Source: Elusimicrobiota bacterium (GTDB lineage: Bacteria > Elusimicrobiota > Elusimicrobia > FEN-1173). From it: 8,280 nucleotides of DNA. Both the position numbers and the translations under genes were made by a program. The DNA lies in contig PMLF01000233.1 in the NCBI GenBank assembly GCA_003158755.1, positions 763-9,042 on the forward strand, given 5' to 3'. Position 1 is the first letter of the stretch, and every line of letters starts with the position of its first letter. The notes beneath the pieces are model-generated. The model made no database searches and was not told the origin of the DNA. It saw only the letters and a program-made list of their open reading frames with translations. Shown piece by piece: positions 1 to 6,674 of the stretch.

Positions 1-14
1 GTTTTACAGCCTGG

Positions 15-34
15 ACCCCGGCTTTCGCCGGGGT
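15..34. repeat. Short dispersed-type hairpin
   Basis: An 8-bp perfect stem (ACCCCGGC pairing with GCCGGGGT) closes over a TTTC loop. The core followed by TGACGA resembles the short 'CCCGGC...GCCGGG.TGACG' palindromes that I recall being scattered between genes in many bacterial genomes. It lies downstream of the minus-strand MEMO/AMMECR1 gene. No T-tract follows on either strand, so a simple intrinsic terminator is not supported. Only one copy is in this window, so its repetitive nature is inference. Confidence 0.5.
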
Positions 35-63
35 GACGATTCTTATCTAAATGGCATTGGGGT

Positions 64-133
64 GAGGGGGGATTTCTCCGTCGGACGACGTCGAGAATCA
101 AATCCCCCTCGATCCCCCTTTTTCAAAGGGGGA
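64..133. repeat. Composite C-tract/G-tract palindrome
   Basis: The right half (113-133) is a perfect 9-bp stem (TCCCCCTTT pairing with AAAGGGGGA) over a TTC loop. Upstream, the G-tract at 64-75 (GAGGGGGGATTT) can pair, with one bulged G, with AAATCCCCCTC at 100-110. It resembles a C-run/G-run intergenic repeat that I recall from several GC-rich bacterial lineages. The rest of the 1-246 gene-free stretch shows no coding potential that I can support. An imperfect palindrome around ACCCGAATTTGGGT (about 161-174) is the only other structure seen. Confidence 0.45.
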
Positions 134-246
134 GGAAAATCCCGTCCATTTCGCAACTGACCCGAATTTGGGTTACATGTCCGCCGGAAATCCCCTTCGG
201 AGCCTGTTCGTCCCGCCGCCGCAAGCCCGGACCCTCGTCGAGCGGT

Positions 247-1746
247 TCACCGCCCCTCTTCAAATACCTCGCCGGTGAAGACTTGGATTTCCGTCGACGA
301 ATCCCGCCAGCAGTCGGGGGAAAGTCCCGCTTTTTGCGAGCACACCTCGGATAGGAATTCCTTCTTATCCGGAATCTCCTTCCAAACCGTCGGCAGGAAC
401 AATCCCGACCTTCCGCCCTGCGACACGATGACGCCGTCCCGGCCCGGGACGACTGCGTCCGCGTTCGGGACCCTGTGCGGGGCCGACAGGATCGAGATCT
501 CCATGTGGAGGGCCTTCATTTCGCGGGGTTGAAGGGCGGAAAACCGGTGGTCCTCGAAGGCCGCCGCGCGGGCGAAGTACCGCACGCCGTCTAGAAGGGG
601 AAACCGGGGTTCGGTCGTGCCGATGCAGCCGCGCAGCTTCCCGCCCTCCGTCAAAGTGACGAAGACCGCGGCGGGCAGGTTGAAGACGACGTCCTCGTCT
701 AGCGGGGAGGGGTTCAACGGCGTTTGCGCGAAGGCGTCGGAGAGGGACGCCCGGGCGGCTTCGAGGAGACGGCGACGTTCGGCGGCGGTGCAAACGCTTT
801 CCGGCGGCGCCCCGGTCCCCGCCTCGAAGATCACCGCTCCGTAGCCCACGACGCGGGACGGATCGCCCGCGGCCCCGGCTTCGGCGGACGTGGCGTGTTT
901 CAGGATCTCGGCCCGGTCGGCGCCGAGCGCTTTCGCCGCGGCCATGCCGACCAGGATCGCCGCGTCGCCGCAGGCAACCGTCTCAAGGCCCGGTTCGCCC
1001 CGTTGCATGAGGTTTTGAAAGGTCAAGGCCGAATAGGACGGGTCCAGTCGGAGAAAACTCCGCAAAAACGTTTCATCGGAGAGGCGCGCCGTCGTTTCCG
1101 GCGGATAGTGGGCCAGGTCGGAGGAGAGGACGAGGAGCGTGCGGCTTTTCCCGATGGCGCGGGCGAGGGCCGCCCCCAACTTCTCCGCGCGGTCCGGGTC
1201 CGCGTCGTTCACCAAGATGGGGACGACCTTTAAGTTTTTGACGAGCCGTTGGAGGAACGGGATTTGCACCTCAAGAGAGTGCTCGCCTTCGTGGGCGCCC
1301 GGGGAATCCGTGAAGAGGGATGAATCCTTGAGGAGCCGGGCCGCGAATTCCGCGTCCACGGGAACGGGCCCCAGCGGCGTGCCGTAGGTTCCGGAAGCGT
1401 AAACGGCCGCTTTATCGATGGGATGGTGGTGGGAGGGGCCGAGGAGGACGACCCGGTCCCACTCCGCGCCGGCCGCCTTGAGGCCCTCGGCCGCCACCCG
1501 GCCGGAAAAGACGTAGCCCGCGTGGGGCACAAGCACCGCCACCGGCCGTCCGGCGAGCTCGTGCGCGGCCGCGCCGGCCAGCATGTCGTCCACCGACGCC
1601 CGAAGCTCCGACGGGTCCCCGGGGTAGAACCCTCCGGCCACCGCCGGCGGTCGGTTGCCGTCCGTCGGCGGCTTCCCCGCCGAGCAGCCCGAAGCGGTCA
1701 AGTTGATGATTAGAAGAAAAACGATGGATTTATAGTAATTGTTCAT
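247..1746 (-). CDS. MEMO-AMMECR1 fusion lipoprotein (AmmeMemoRadiSam system B+A)
   Basis: This 499-residue protein has an N-terminal hydrophobic signal ending in a lipobox-like T-A-S-G-Cys21, which predicts a lipid-anchored exported protein. Residues about 32-308 are a MEMO-type domain, with RPPAVAGGFYP (32-42), PHAGY (His75), GPSHHHP (His106/107), EHSLEVQIPF (155-164), SSDLAHY (Asp210, His213) and ACGD (Cys259). These match the metal-site positions known in human MEMO1 (His49, His81, His192, Cys244). Residues about 321-497 are an AMMECR1 domain with the family signature LRGCIG (371-376). The two domains correspond to proteins B and A of the AmmeMemoRadiSam set, whose reaction is not established. 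The radical SAM third member is not in this window. The ATG at 1746 gives an intact signal; no strong Shine-Dalgarno is visible. The domain calls are firm, and export is inferred from the N-terminus. Confidence 0.9.
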   Translation of the reverse strand: MNNYYKSIVFLLIINLTASGCSAGKPPTDGNRPPAVAGGFYPGDPSELRASVDDMLAGAAAHELAGRPVAVLVPHAGYVFSGRVAAEGLKAAGAEWDRVVLLGPSHHHPIDKAAVYASGTYGTPLGPVPVDAEFAARLLKDSSLFTDSPGAHEGEHSLEVQIPFLQRLVKNLKVVPILVNDADPDRAEKLGAALARAIGKSRTLLVLSSDLAHYPPETTARLSDETFLRSFLRLDPSYSALTFQNLMQRGEPGLETVACGDAAILVGMAAAKALGADRAEILKHATSAEAGAAGDPSRVVGYGAVIFEAGTGAPPESVCTAAERRRLLEAARASLSDAFAQTPLNPSPLDEDVVFNLPAAVFVTLTEGGKLRGCIGTTEPRFPLLDGVRYFARAAAFEDHRFSALQPREMKALHMEISILSAPHRVPNADAVVPGRDGVIVSQGGRSGLFLPTVWKEIPDKKEFLSEVCSQKAGLSPDCWRDSSTEIQVFTGEVFEEGR

Positions 1747-1883
1747 TGATTTCAGACTTTTTTTTCGTCAATCCTCCCCTTCTCCCTACCCGTCGGGGCA
1801 CCCCGGCACCCCCTCCTCTCCGCGATGGGTTGCGATGTTTTATTATGACTATTGATCTTTGCAAAAGCAAAGTCCCGCACACC

Positions 1884-1912
1884 GCTCACCCTGAGCGTGT
1901 CGAAGGGTGAAC
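1884..1912 (+). repeat. REP-like palindrome, copy 1 (single)
   Basis: A 9-bp stem with one mismatch (GCTCACCCT against AGGGTGAAC) encloses the 11-nt loop GAGCGTGTCGA. It is one of five related units in the window and the only unpaired one. It sits in the 230-bp space between the divergent MEMO/AMMECR1 and nuclease genes, where it could affect the leader of either. A 9-nt perfect complement to part of its right arm occurs at 1942-1950, so an alternative hairpin with 1907-1915 is possible. Confidence 0.75.
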
Positions 1913-1976
1913 GGCCACGATGCCAAAAAGTTCTGGACGTCGCCGTTCACTTCTTGAATATTAGACAATAGTCCAT

Positions 1977-2807
1977 ATGAGGGCCTCTTTCTCCCGGATC
2001 GGCGCGTTTTCTTTTTGCGCGAAGAAATACGAGTACCGCTACGTGCTGGAAGCGCCCGCGCCCCAAAGGCCGGAGCTGGCCTTCGGGGTGGCGATTCACT
2101 CGGCCTTGGAGGAGAACTTCCGGGGGAAGATGGAGACCCGCCGGGATCTGCCGGTGGAGGAGGTAGTGGCGGCGTTCCATCGGCACTTGTCCGCGGGGCT
2201 CTCGTCGGTGCCGGAAGACTATTTGCGGGGCGCTGCGGACCCCCATTACCTTCGAGGAATGGGGGAACACCTGCTCGATCGCTTCATGAAGGAGCGGGCG
2301 CCGGGCCTCATGCCCGCGCCGCGGGGCGTGGAGGAACCGTTTCGTTTGCCGATTCCCGGCGGCCACGAGATTACGGGCAAGTTCGACTTGCTGGACACCG
2401 ACTGGGTATTGCATGATTTCAAAACGTCCAGCCGGCCCTACGACGCGCGGAAGGCCGACCCCACGCAGTTGGTCATCTACGCGTGGGCGTGCGAACGAAT
2501 TTTCGGACGGGTCCCCAAAGCCCTTTGCTTCGACGTGTTCGTGAAAGGGGACGGCGCCGACGGTTTGGTGGATTTGCAGCCGCCGGTCGTGGTCCCGACG
2601 CCCACGCCGGAGGTCATGGCCAAAGTGGCTCGGCGGATTCAGCTTCAATTGGACGGCATCGCCCGGGTGGAAGCCGAGGGGCTTTTCCCCCGAGCTTTTC
2701 CGCCGACGCGCTGCAACTGGTGCGAGTTTCAGTCGCCGTGCCTGCAGGAATGGGAACAAGCCGGGCGCCCCGCGCCCAGCCGAATTTTTCTGGAGAGCTT
2801 GGTTTGA
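1977..2807 (+). CDS. RecB/AddB-type PD-(D/E)XK nuclease with Fe-S cysteines
   Basis: The 276-residue protein belongs to the PD-(D/E)XK nuclease superfamily of the RecB/Cas4/AddB type. The motifs run in the expected order: an N-terminal FSFCAKKYEYRY (11-22), His41 in a G-V-A-I-H helix, Asp137 in GKFDLLD, the D-F-K motif (Asp147, Lys149), and QLVIY (Gln164, Tyr168). Cys14 plus C-terminal Cys246, Cys249 and Cys255 reproduce the C...C-x2-C-x5-C spacing that holds a 4Fe-4S cluster in AddB-type nucleases, where it clamps the fold. No helicase domain is attached and no Cas gene or CRISPR array is nearby, so this is a stand-alone nuclease, probably acting on DNA in repair or recombination. The ATG at 1977 starts immediately before the conserved N-terminus; no clear Shine-Dalgarno precedes it. 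It is followed 2 nt later by the flavoprotein gene, so the two are probably co-transcribed. Confidence 0.87.
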   Translation: MRASFSRIGAFSFCAKKYEYRYVLEAPAPQRPELAFGVAIHSALEENFRGKMETRRDLPVEEVVAAFHRHLSAGLSSVPEDYLRGAADPHYLRGMGEHLLDRFMKERAPGLMPAPRGVEEPFRLPIPGGHEITGKFDLLDTDWVLHDFKTSSRPYDARKADPTQLVIYAWACERIFGRVPKALCFDVFVKGDGADGLVDLQPPVVVPTPTPEVMAKVARRIQLQLDGIARVEAEGLFPRAFPPTRCNWCEFQSPCLQEWEQAGRPAPSRIFLESLV

Positions 2808-2809
2808 CC

Positions 2810-3541
2810 ATGGACGAAACCGCCGCCCCCAAAAAAAGGACCTTCGAAACCTACGACGTCACCGTCGAGGCCGCGGAGCTCCTTTCGCCCCACAACAAGC
2901 ACCTCCGCTTCCGATTGCCGGCGGGGCGCGAAATCCATTTTCAGGCGGGACAGTTCGTGCAGATGTTCATCCCTCTCGCCGACGGGAAAGAGCGGCGCAC
3001 GGCCTACTCGATCGCGTCCTCTCCCCGGGAGACGGGTTTCTTCGAGCTGTGCGTGACCCGCGTGGAGGGAGGCGAATCGTCGACCTATTTGCACGGGCTC
3101 AAGGTCGGCGAAGCGGCGCGCTGCATGGGTCCCCTGGGGACGTTCAAGTTCGTGGAGGACGGGCGGGATTCCGTGTTCATCTCCACCGGTTCTGGGATCG
3201 CGCCGTTCCGGGCGATGATCAACGACCGCCTGGAGCGGGGAAAGGCCGACCCGATGTACCTGATCTTCGGTAACCGGTTCGTGGAGGACATCCTCTACCG
3301 GAAGGAGTGGGAGGCTCTGGCCCTCGCCCACGGAAACTTCAAGGCGCTCTTCACCTTGAGCCGTGCGGCGTGGGACGGTCCGAAAGGATACGTCCAAGCC
3401 CACATCGACGATTTCGTTCCGGACCCGTCGTCCAAGAACTATTACGTCTGCGGTCTGCAGAACATGATCGAGTCGGTCCGGCAGAAGCTGGAAACTCTCG
3501 GCGTGCCCAAGGAGCGGATCCGCTTCGAGCGGTACGACTAA
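2810..3541 (+). CDS. Ferredoxin-NADP reductase-type FAD/NAD(P) oxidoreductase
   Basis: The 243-residue protein has the two-domain layout of the ferredoxin-NADP reductase family. The N-terminal FAD-binding barrel carries RRTAYSIASSP (62-72), in which the arginine sits one residue further from Tyr-Ser than in the usual R-x-Y-S. GGESSTYLH (87-95) is the likely FAD pyrophosphate contact, and GPLGTF is at 107-112. The nucleotide-binding domain begins with STGSGIAPFR (125-134), and YYVCGLQNM (211-219) supplies the Cys-Gly near the nicotinamide. There is no 2Fe-2S ferredoxin domain, so it should pass electrons between NAD(P)H and a separate carrier; its partner is unknown. The ATG at 2810 is chosen because the family alignment begins about residue 14. 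The open frame extends upstream, but there it overlaps the nuclease gene in another frame. GGAG at 2792-2795 is a rather distant possible ribosome site. It is probably cytoplasmic, with no signal peptide. Confidence 0.9.
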   Translation: MDETAAPKKRTFETYDVTVEAAELLSPHNKHLRFRLPAGREIHFQAGQFVQMFIPLADGKERRTAYSIASSPRETGFFELCVTRVEGGESSTYLHGLKVGEAARCMGPLGTFKFVEDGRDSVFISTGSGIAPFRAMINDRLERGKADPMYLIFGNRFVEDILYRKEWEALALAHGNFKALFTLSRAAWDGPKGYVQAHIDDFVPDPSSKNYYVCGLQNMIESVRQKLETLGVPKERIRFERYD

Positions 3542-3569
3542 GAACCTGTCCATAAAAACCTGCAATATC

Positions 3570-3598
3570 GCTCATGTTGAGCTTGTCGAAACATGAGC
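3570..3598 (+). repeat. REP-like palindrome, copy 2 (left unit of pair A)
   Basis: A perfect 9-bp stem (GCTCATGTT pairing with AACATGAGC) encloses the 11-nt loop GAGCTTGTCGA. The stem differs from copy 1 at three positions, and both arms change together, while the loop is nearly identical. It lies 28 nt after the flavoprotein stop codon and forms a face-to-face pair with the unit at 3616-3644. Confidence 0.85.
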
Positions 3599-3615
3599 CA
3601 TCGTCGCAAAAGTCC

Positions 3616-3644
3616 GCACACCCTTCGACAAGCTCAGGGTGAGC
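3616..3644 (-). repeat. REP-like palindrome, copy 3 (right unit of pair A)
   Basis: This is the inverted unit. Its loop TCGACAAGCTC is the exact reverse complement of the copy 2 loop, and its stem (GCACACCCT against AGGGTGAGC) pairs at 8 of 9 positions. It is separated from copy 2 by 17 nt. The pair sits between a plus-strand gene end and a minus-strand ORF end, a typical position for REP/BIME elements, which may act as bidirectional transcript-end structures. Confidence 0.85.
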
Positions 3645-3667
3645 GGTGTTTCTTGGATTGATTCTAA

Positions 3668-3886
3668 TCAAGAGCGGCGGGTCCGGCGGCGGACGGTTTT
3701 ACGCGGAGGACGTTTCGGGGTACGGGGGGCGGTTTTTTTGGTTGGCGGCGCGGGCGCCGTTGATGGTTCCTCCGCCGGGACCGTGCCCGGCGCGAGCCAA
3801 GCCGAGGCCGCCGCCAGCGACAGCGCGGCCGCGCCGATGAAAATTCCGGCGCGCGTTCGGAGCGTCAGGCGGGAGAGGAACACCAT
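3668..3886 (-). CDS. Possible small membrane-anchored, basic Pro-rich protein
   Basis: This is a 72-codon open frame that I do not recognise. It reads as a short basic N-terminus (Arg6, Arg10, Arg12), one hydrophobic segment of about 20 residues (roughly 14-32, Ala/Leu/Ile-rich), a short Pro/Ala/Thr/Glu stretch, then a strongly basic tail of Lys/Arg/Pro/Thr repeats with four arginines in the last six residues. That layout suits a single-pass inner-membrane protein or an uncleaved signal anchor with a nucleic-acid- or envelope-binding tail, but this is inference. It is divergent from nfeD with 66 nt between the two starts, and its stop is 23 nt beyond the REP pair. No convincing Shine-Dalgarno precedes the ATG. 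GC-rich sequence produces many chance frames, so it may not be a gene. Confidence 0.4.
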   Translation of the reverse strand: MVFLSRLTLRTRAGIFIGAAALSLAAASAWLAPGTVPAEEPSTAPAPPTKKTAPRTPKRPPRKTVRRRTRRS

Positions 3887-3952
3887 CCGTTGATTCTATT
3901 AAAAAGGTTCCCATCCCGCGTCGTCCCTCCCGTTTTTATATCCTTTGAAGCC

Positions 3953-5245
3953 ATGTTCGCTCCCCTTTTCGCTTTTATTCTCCTGATGCTGTCGGCGGCG
4001 GTTCAGGCCGCCTCCACATCGACGGTAGAAACCCCGGCCCTCGGCTCCGTCTATGAAATGTCCGTCGCGGGACCCATCGACTCCGCCGTGGCGCGCTACC
4101 TCAAGGACGGTTTGGAGAAGGCCGACCGGGACCGCGCCCAGATGGTCGTGATCACCTTGGACACGCCCGGAGGACTGCTGGACGCCACCCGCGACATCGT
4201 CCAATCCATCCTCAACACGCCGGTGCCCGTGGTGGTGTACGTTTCGCCCCGGGGCGCCCGGGCCACCTCGGCGGGGGTGTTCCTGATGATGGCGGCGGAC
4301 GTGGCCGCCATGTCGCCGGAGACCCATCTCGGCGCGGCCCACCCGGTGGCCGTCGGCGTGAGCGGATCGACGGGGTCCTCGGTGATGGAGGCGAAAGCCT
4401 CCTCGGACGCGGCGGCTTTCATCCGCGCCTTGGCCCAGGAGAAAGGGCGCAACGCTGCTTGGGCCGAAATGGCCGTGCGGGAGAGCGTTTCCTTGACCGC
4501 CGACGAGGCCTACCAGCAGCAAGTGGTCGACGTGGTGGCCGAGGACGAGACGGACCTCTTCGCCCAAATCGAGGGCGGCCAGGTCGACAAAAACGGCTGG
4601 ACCTACGACCTGAACCCCGTGCTCGCTCCGAGGACGACGCTGGCGATGTCCCCGACGATGAAATTCCTTCATGTCCTGGCCAACCCGAACCTCTCCTATC
4701 TCCTCCTCCTGATCGGCGTCTACGCGCTCCTCTATGAATTCGTTTCGCCGGGCATCGGATGGGGAGGCGTCACCGGAGTCGTTTGTCTCGTCTTGGTGTA
4801 TTTTTCCCTGCAGGTCCTTCCCCTCAACGCCGCGGGGCTGGCGATCCTGATCACGGGATTGATCCTAATGTCCATGGACCACGCCGTGGGGGGGCACGGC
4901 CTCCTGATGACGGGAGGGGCCGTCGCCTTCGGCGCGGGGTCCTTCCTGCTCTACGACCGCGCCGACCCTTCCCTGCGGATTTCGCTCTCGCTCATCGTCG
5001 GATGCCTCGCCGCGGCGGTGGGTTTTTCCCTGATCGTTTTGAAGAGCGCGTGGGGGACGCGGCGGATCAAGCCCGCCGTGGGCCGCGAGGCCCTGGTTGG
5101 AAAGACCGCCGAAACGAGGGAAGGCGGCCAAGTTTTCGTCGAAGGCCAGCTCTGGACGGCCGAGGGCTACGGCCCTTTCCGTCCGGGGGAAAAGGTGAGC
5201 ATCGTCGGAGTGGAAGGCAACAAGCTGATCATCGAAAAATTATAG
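3953..5245 (+). CDS. nfeD: Long-form NfeD membrane-bound ClpP-class serine protease
   Basis: The 430-residue protein has a Sec-type signal (residues 1-20, ending A-V-Q-A-A), a ClpP/crotonase-like protease domain (about 30-205), about five hydrophobic membrane segments (near 247-264, 271-286, 293-308, 318-333 and 346-366) and a C-terminal NfeD OB-fold domain (about 375-430). LDTPGG (69-74) and ATSAG (Ser106) mark the protease. Lys148 sits exactly 12 residues before the conserved LAQE, where my recollection of Pyrococcus horikoshii PH1510 places its catalytic lysine. The Ser-Lys dyad is therefore intact. PH1510-type proteases cleave the C-terminal hydrophobic region of partner stomatins, and a slipin follows here after 9 nt. 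The ATG at 3953 gives a clean signal peptide; a TTG at 3890 would add 21 residues that spoil it. In the third membrane segment, S-M-D-H-A-V-G-G replaces the A-E-x-x-x-P-S-F-G type motif that I recall from other family members. Confidence 0.93.
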   Translation: MFAPLFAFILLMLSAAVQAASTSTVETPALGSVYEMSVAGPIDSAVARYLKDGLEKADRDRAQMVVITLDTPGGLLDATRDIVQSILNTPVPVVVYVSPRGARATSAGVFLMMAADVAAMSPETHLGAAHPVAVGVSGSTGSSVMEAKASSDAAAFIRALAQEKGRNAAWAEMAVRESVSLTADEAYQQQVVDVVAEDETDLFAQIEGGQVDKNGWTYDLNPVLAPRTTLAMSPTMKFLHVLANPNLSYLLLLIGVYALLYEFVSPGIGWGGVTGVVCLVLVYFSLQVLPLNAAGLAILITGLILMSMDHAVGGHGLLMTGGAVAFGAGSFLLYDRADPSLRISLSLIVGCLAAAVGFSLIVLKSAWGTRRIKPAVGREALVGKTAETREGGQVFVEGQLWTAEGYGPFRPGEKVSIVGVEGNKLIIEKL

Positions 5246-5250
5246 GAGGT
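5244..5250 (+). promoter_or_regulatory. Strong Shine-Dalgarno for the slipin gene
   Basis: AGGAGGT begins within the last bases of the nfeD TAG stop codon and lies 4 nt before the slipin ATG. It is the best ribosome-binding site in the window. Its overlap with the stop suggests translational coupling, with more slipin than protease made per transcript (inference). Confidence 0.8.
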
Positions 5251-5254
5251 TCCC

Positions 5255-6025
5255 ATGTTCGGATTCGGAGCGGGTCTCATTCCCTTCATCGTCATCGGTC
5301 TCATCATCCTGTGGAACGCCATCAACATCCTTCCCGAGTACGAGCGCGGCGTCGTGTTCCGCTTGGGCCGCATCACGGGCCCCCGGGGGCCGGGCCTCAT
5401 CCTCGTAATTCCGGGCCTGGAGCGCCTCGTCCGGGTGGACTTGCGGACCGTCACCCACGACGTCCCCGTCCAGGACGTCATCACCAAGGACAACGTCACC
5501 TGCAAAGTGAACGCGGTATGCTACTACCAGGTGATCGACCCCGTGAACGCCGTCATCAAGGTCATGAACTACGCCATGGCCACCAGCCAGATCGCTCAGA
5601 CCACTCTGCGGAGCGTCTTGGGCCAAGTGGATTTCGACGAGCTGCTCTCCCACCGGGAGATGATCAATAGCCGCCTCCAGCACATCATCGACCAGCAGAC
5701 GGACCCGTGGGGCATCAAGGTGAGCATCGTCGAAGTCAAAGACGTCCAGGTCCCCGAGCAGATGCAGCGGGCCATGGCCCACCAGGCCGAGGCCGAGCGG
5801 AACCGCCGCGCCAAGGTCATCACCGCCGACGGGGAGTTCCAGGCCTCCCAGAAGATCGCCGACGCCGCCCGCATCATCTCCTCGGAACCGGCCGCGCTTC
5901 CGTTGCGTTTCCTTCAGACGGCCCAGGAGATCGGCGCCTCCAACAACACGACGACCCTCATCCTTCCCCTTCCCATGGAGTTCGTGAAGATGATGATGGT
6001 GCTCGCGGAAAAAGCCAAGACCTGA
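5255..6025 (+). CDS. Slipin (SPFH/stomatin-family membrane protein)
   Basis: The 256-residue protein belongs to the stomatin/slipin branch of the SPFH family. It has one N-terminal membrane segment (about 8-26), then YERGVVFRLGR (29-39) and GPGLILVIP (45-53), which open the SPFH domain. A charged, Ala/Glu/Arg-rich helical stretch (about 165-203) favours oligomer formation. The C-terminal hydrophobic TTTLILPLPMEF resembles the region that NfeD-type proteases cut in archaeal stomatin. Such proteins form large membrane-bound rings or cages that organise membrane microdomains. The length is typical of bacterial slipins. The start is fixed by the AGGAGGT site. Its position directly after nfeD is the classic arrangement and supports the two working as a protease-substrate or scaffold pair. 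Confidence 0.94.
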   Translation: MFGFGAGLIPFIVIGLIILWNAINILPEYERGVVFRLGRITGPRGPGLILVIPGLERLVRVDLRTVTHDVPVQDVITKDNVTCKVNAVCYYQVIDPVNAVIKVMNYAMATSQIAQTTLRSVLGQVDFDELLSHREMINSRLQHIIDQQTDPWGIKVSIVEVKDVQVPEQMQRAMAHQAEAERNRRAKVITADGEFQASQKIADAARIISSEPAALPLRFLQTAQEIGASNNTTTLILPLPMEFVKMMMVLAEKAKT

Positions 6026-6029
6026 AGAA

Positions 6030-6674
6030 ATGGCTTTCGTCGTCCGGCCCTACGTTCCCGGCGATCGGGCCGAGGTGCGGCGGATCTTCGCCGAGACCGC
6101 CGACGCGGGAGGTCCCATCGAGGGGTTCTTCCACGACCGGGAACTGGCGGCGGACCTGGTGACGGGACCGTTCTTGGACGTGGAGCCCGAGTGGTCCTGG
6201 GTGGCCGAGTCCGACGGGAAAGTGGCCGGCTATTTGACGGGCGCGGTCCGGACCGATTTCCGGCGGCGCTGGAAAGTCGCCGTGGGCGGAACGAAGGCGT
6301 TCCTCCGCGCGGCGGGACGGAGAACGTTTTGGCGCCGGTCCACGGCGCGCATGGCGGCCGCGGGTTTCCTGACGTTCCTTCGCGGCGGCGCGACCCCCTC
6401 CGTCCTCCGGCGGTACCCGGCGTCCCTCCACATCGACTTGGACTCCGCGTTTCGCGGCGCCGGCCTGGGCCGTCGGTTGATGGACTGTTTCATCGACCAA
6501 GCGCGTTCCCTCGGCGTCCCCGGGGTCCACGCCGTCGTGCGGGGGGACAATCGGTCCGCCCACGCTTTTTTCCGTCGGATGGGGTTCGTGGAGCTGGCCC
6601 GCCGCCCCTATTATTTCCCTCAAGGGAACGCCTTGCGCGACCTGGGCGTCGTGATCTTCGGGAAAACCTTATGA
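6030..6674 (+). CDS. GNAT-family N-acetyltransferase
   Basis: The 214-residue protein opens with V-R-P-Y-x-P-G-D (5-12), a common GNAT N-terminus. The acetyl-CoA site is clear: strand beta-4 as SLHIDLD (132-138), then the pyrophosphate loop R142-G-A-G-L-G147 before an alpha helix, and the C-terminal NRSAHAFFRRMGF (174-186) that packs on the CoA. It transfers an acyl group from CoA to an amine; the substrate cannot be told from sequence. A basic, Arg-rich insertion between about 78 and 128 is longer than in minimal GNATs and may shape acceptor binding. The ATG lies 4 nt after the slipin stop with only a weak GAAGAA upstream, so translational coupling is likely. Its TGA overlaps the ATG of the next frame as ATGA. 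Confidence 0.9.
   Translation: MAFVVRPYVPGDRAEVRRIFAETADAGGPIEGFFHDRELAADLVTGPFLDVEPEWSWVAESDGKVAGYLTGAVRTDFRRRWKVAVGGTKAFLRAAGRRTFWRRSTARMAAAGFLTFLRGGATPSVLRRYPASLHIDLDSAFRGAGLGRRLMDCFIDQARSLGVPGVHAVVRGDNRSAHAFFRRMGFVELARRPYYFPQGNALRDLGVVIFGKTL

Noticed and set aside
1820..1866. AT-rich segment as a sigma-70 promoter for the divergent genes.
   Set aside because: TATTAT and TAATAA-like boxes exist, but no -35 box lies at a suitable spacing on either strand.
1947..2759. A 270-codon open frame antisense to the nuclease gene.
   Set aside because: The plus strand has all the RecB-type motifs in order, while the antisense product has Arg/His-rich composition and no domain.
1977..2807. The nuclease as a Cas4 of a CRISPR system.
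   Set aside because: No cas1, cas2 or repeat-spacer array is present, and the C-x2-C-x5-C spacing matches the AddB pattern; the only repeats nearby are REP-type palindromes.
2483..2809. N-terminal extension of the flavoprotein frame back to 2483.
   Set aside because: It overlaps the nuclease gene in another frame, is Arg/Gly-rich, and the FAD-domain homology begins after the ATG at 2810.
3890..3952. TTG start for nfeD.
   Set aside because: It would place 21 residues before a clean Sec signal that begins at the ATG at 3953.
3899..4672. A 257-codon open frame antisense to nfeD.
   Set aside because: It is His/Arg/Gly-rich without any recognisable motif and lies over a clear protease domain; it is a shadow of GC-rich codon use.
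4759..5670. A 303-codon plus-strand frame spanning the end of nfeD and the start of slipin.
   Set aside because: It is out of frame with both genes and is composed of Arg/Gly/Pro/His runs typical of a shifted GC-rich frame.
6191..6670. Upstream extension of the PIG-L frame into the GNAT gene.
   Set aside because: It overlaps the well-supported acetyltransferase in another frame and has shadow-type composition.
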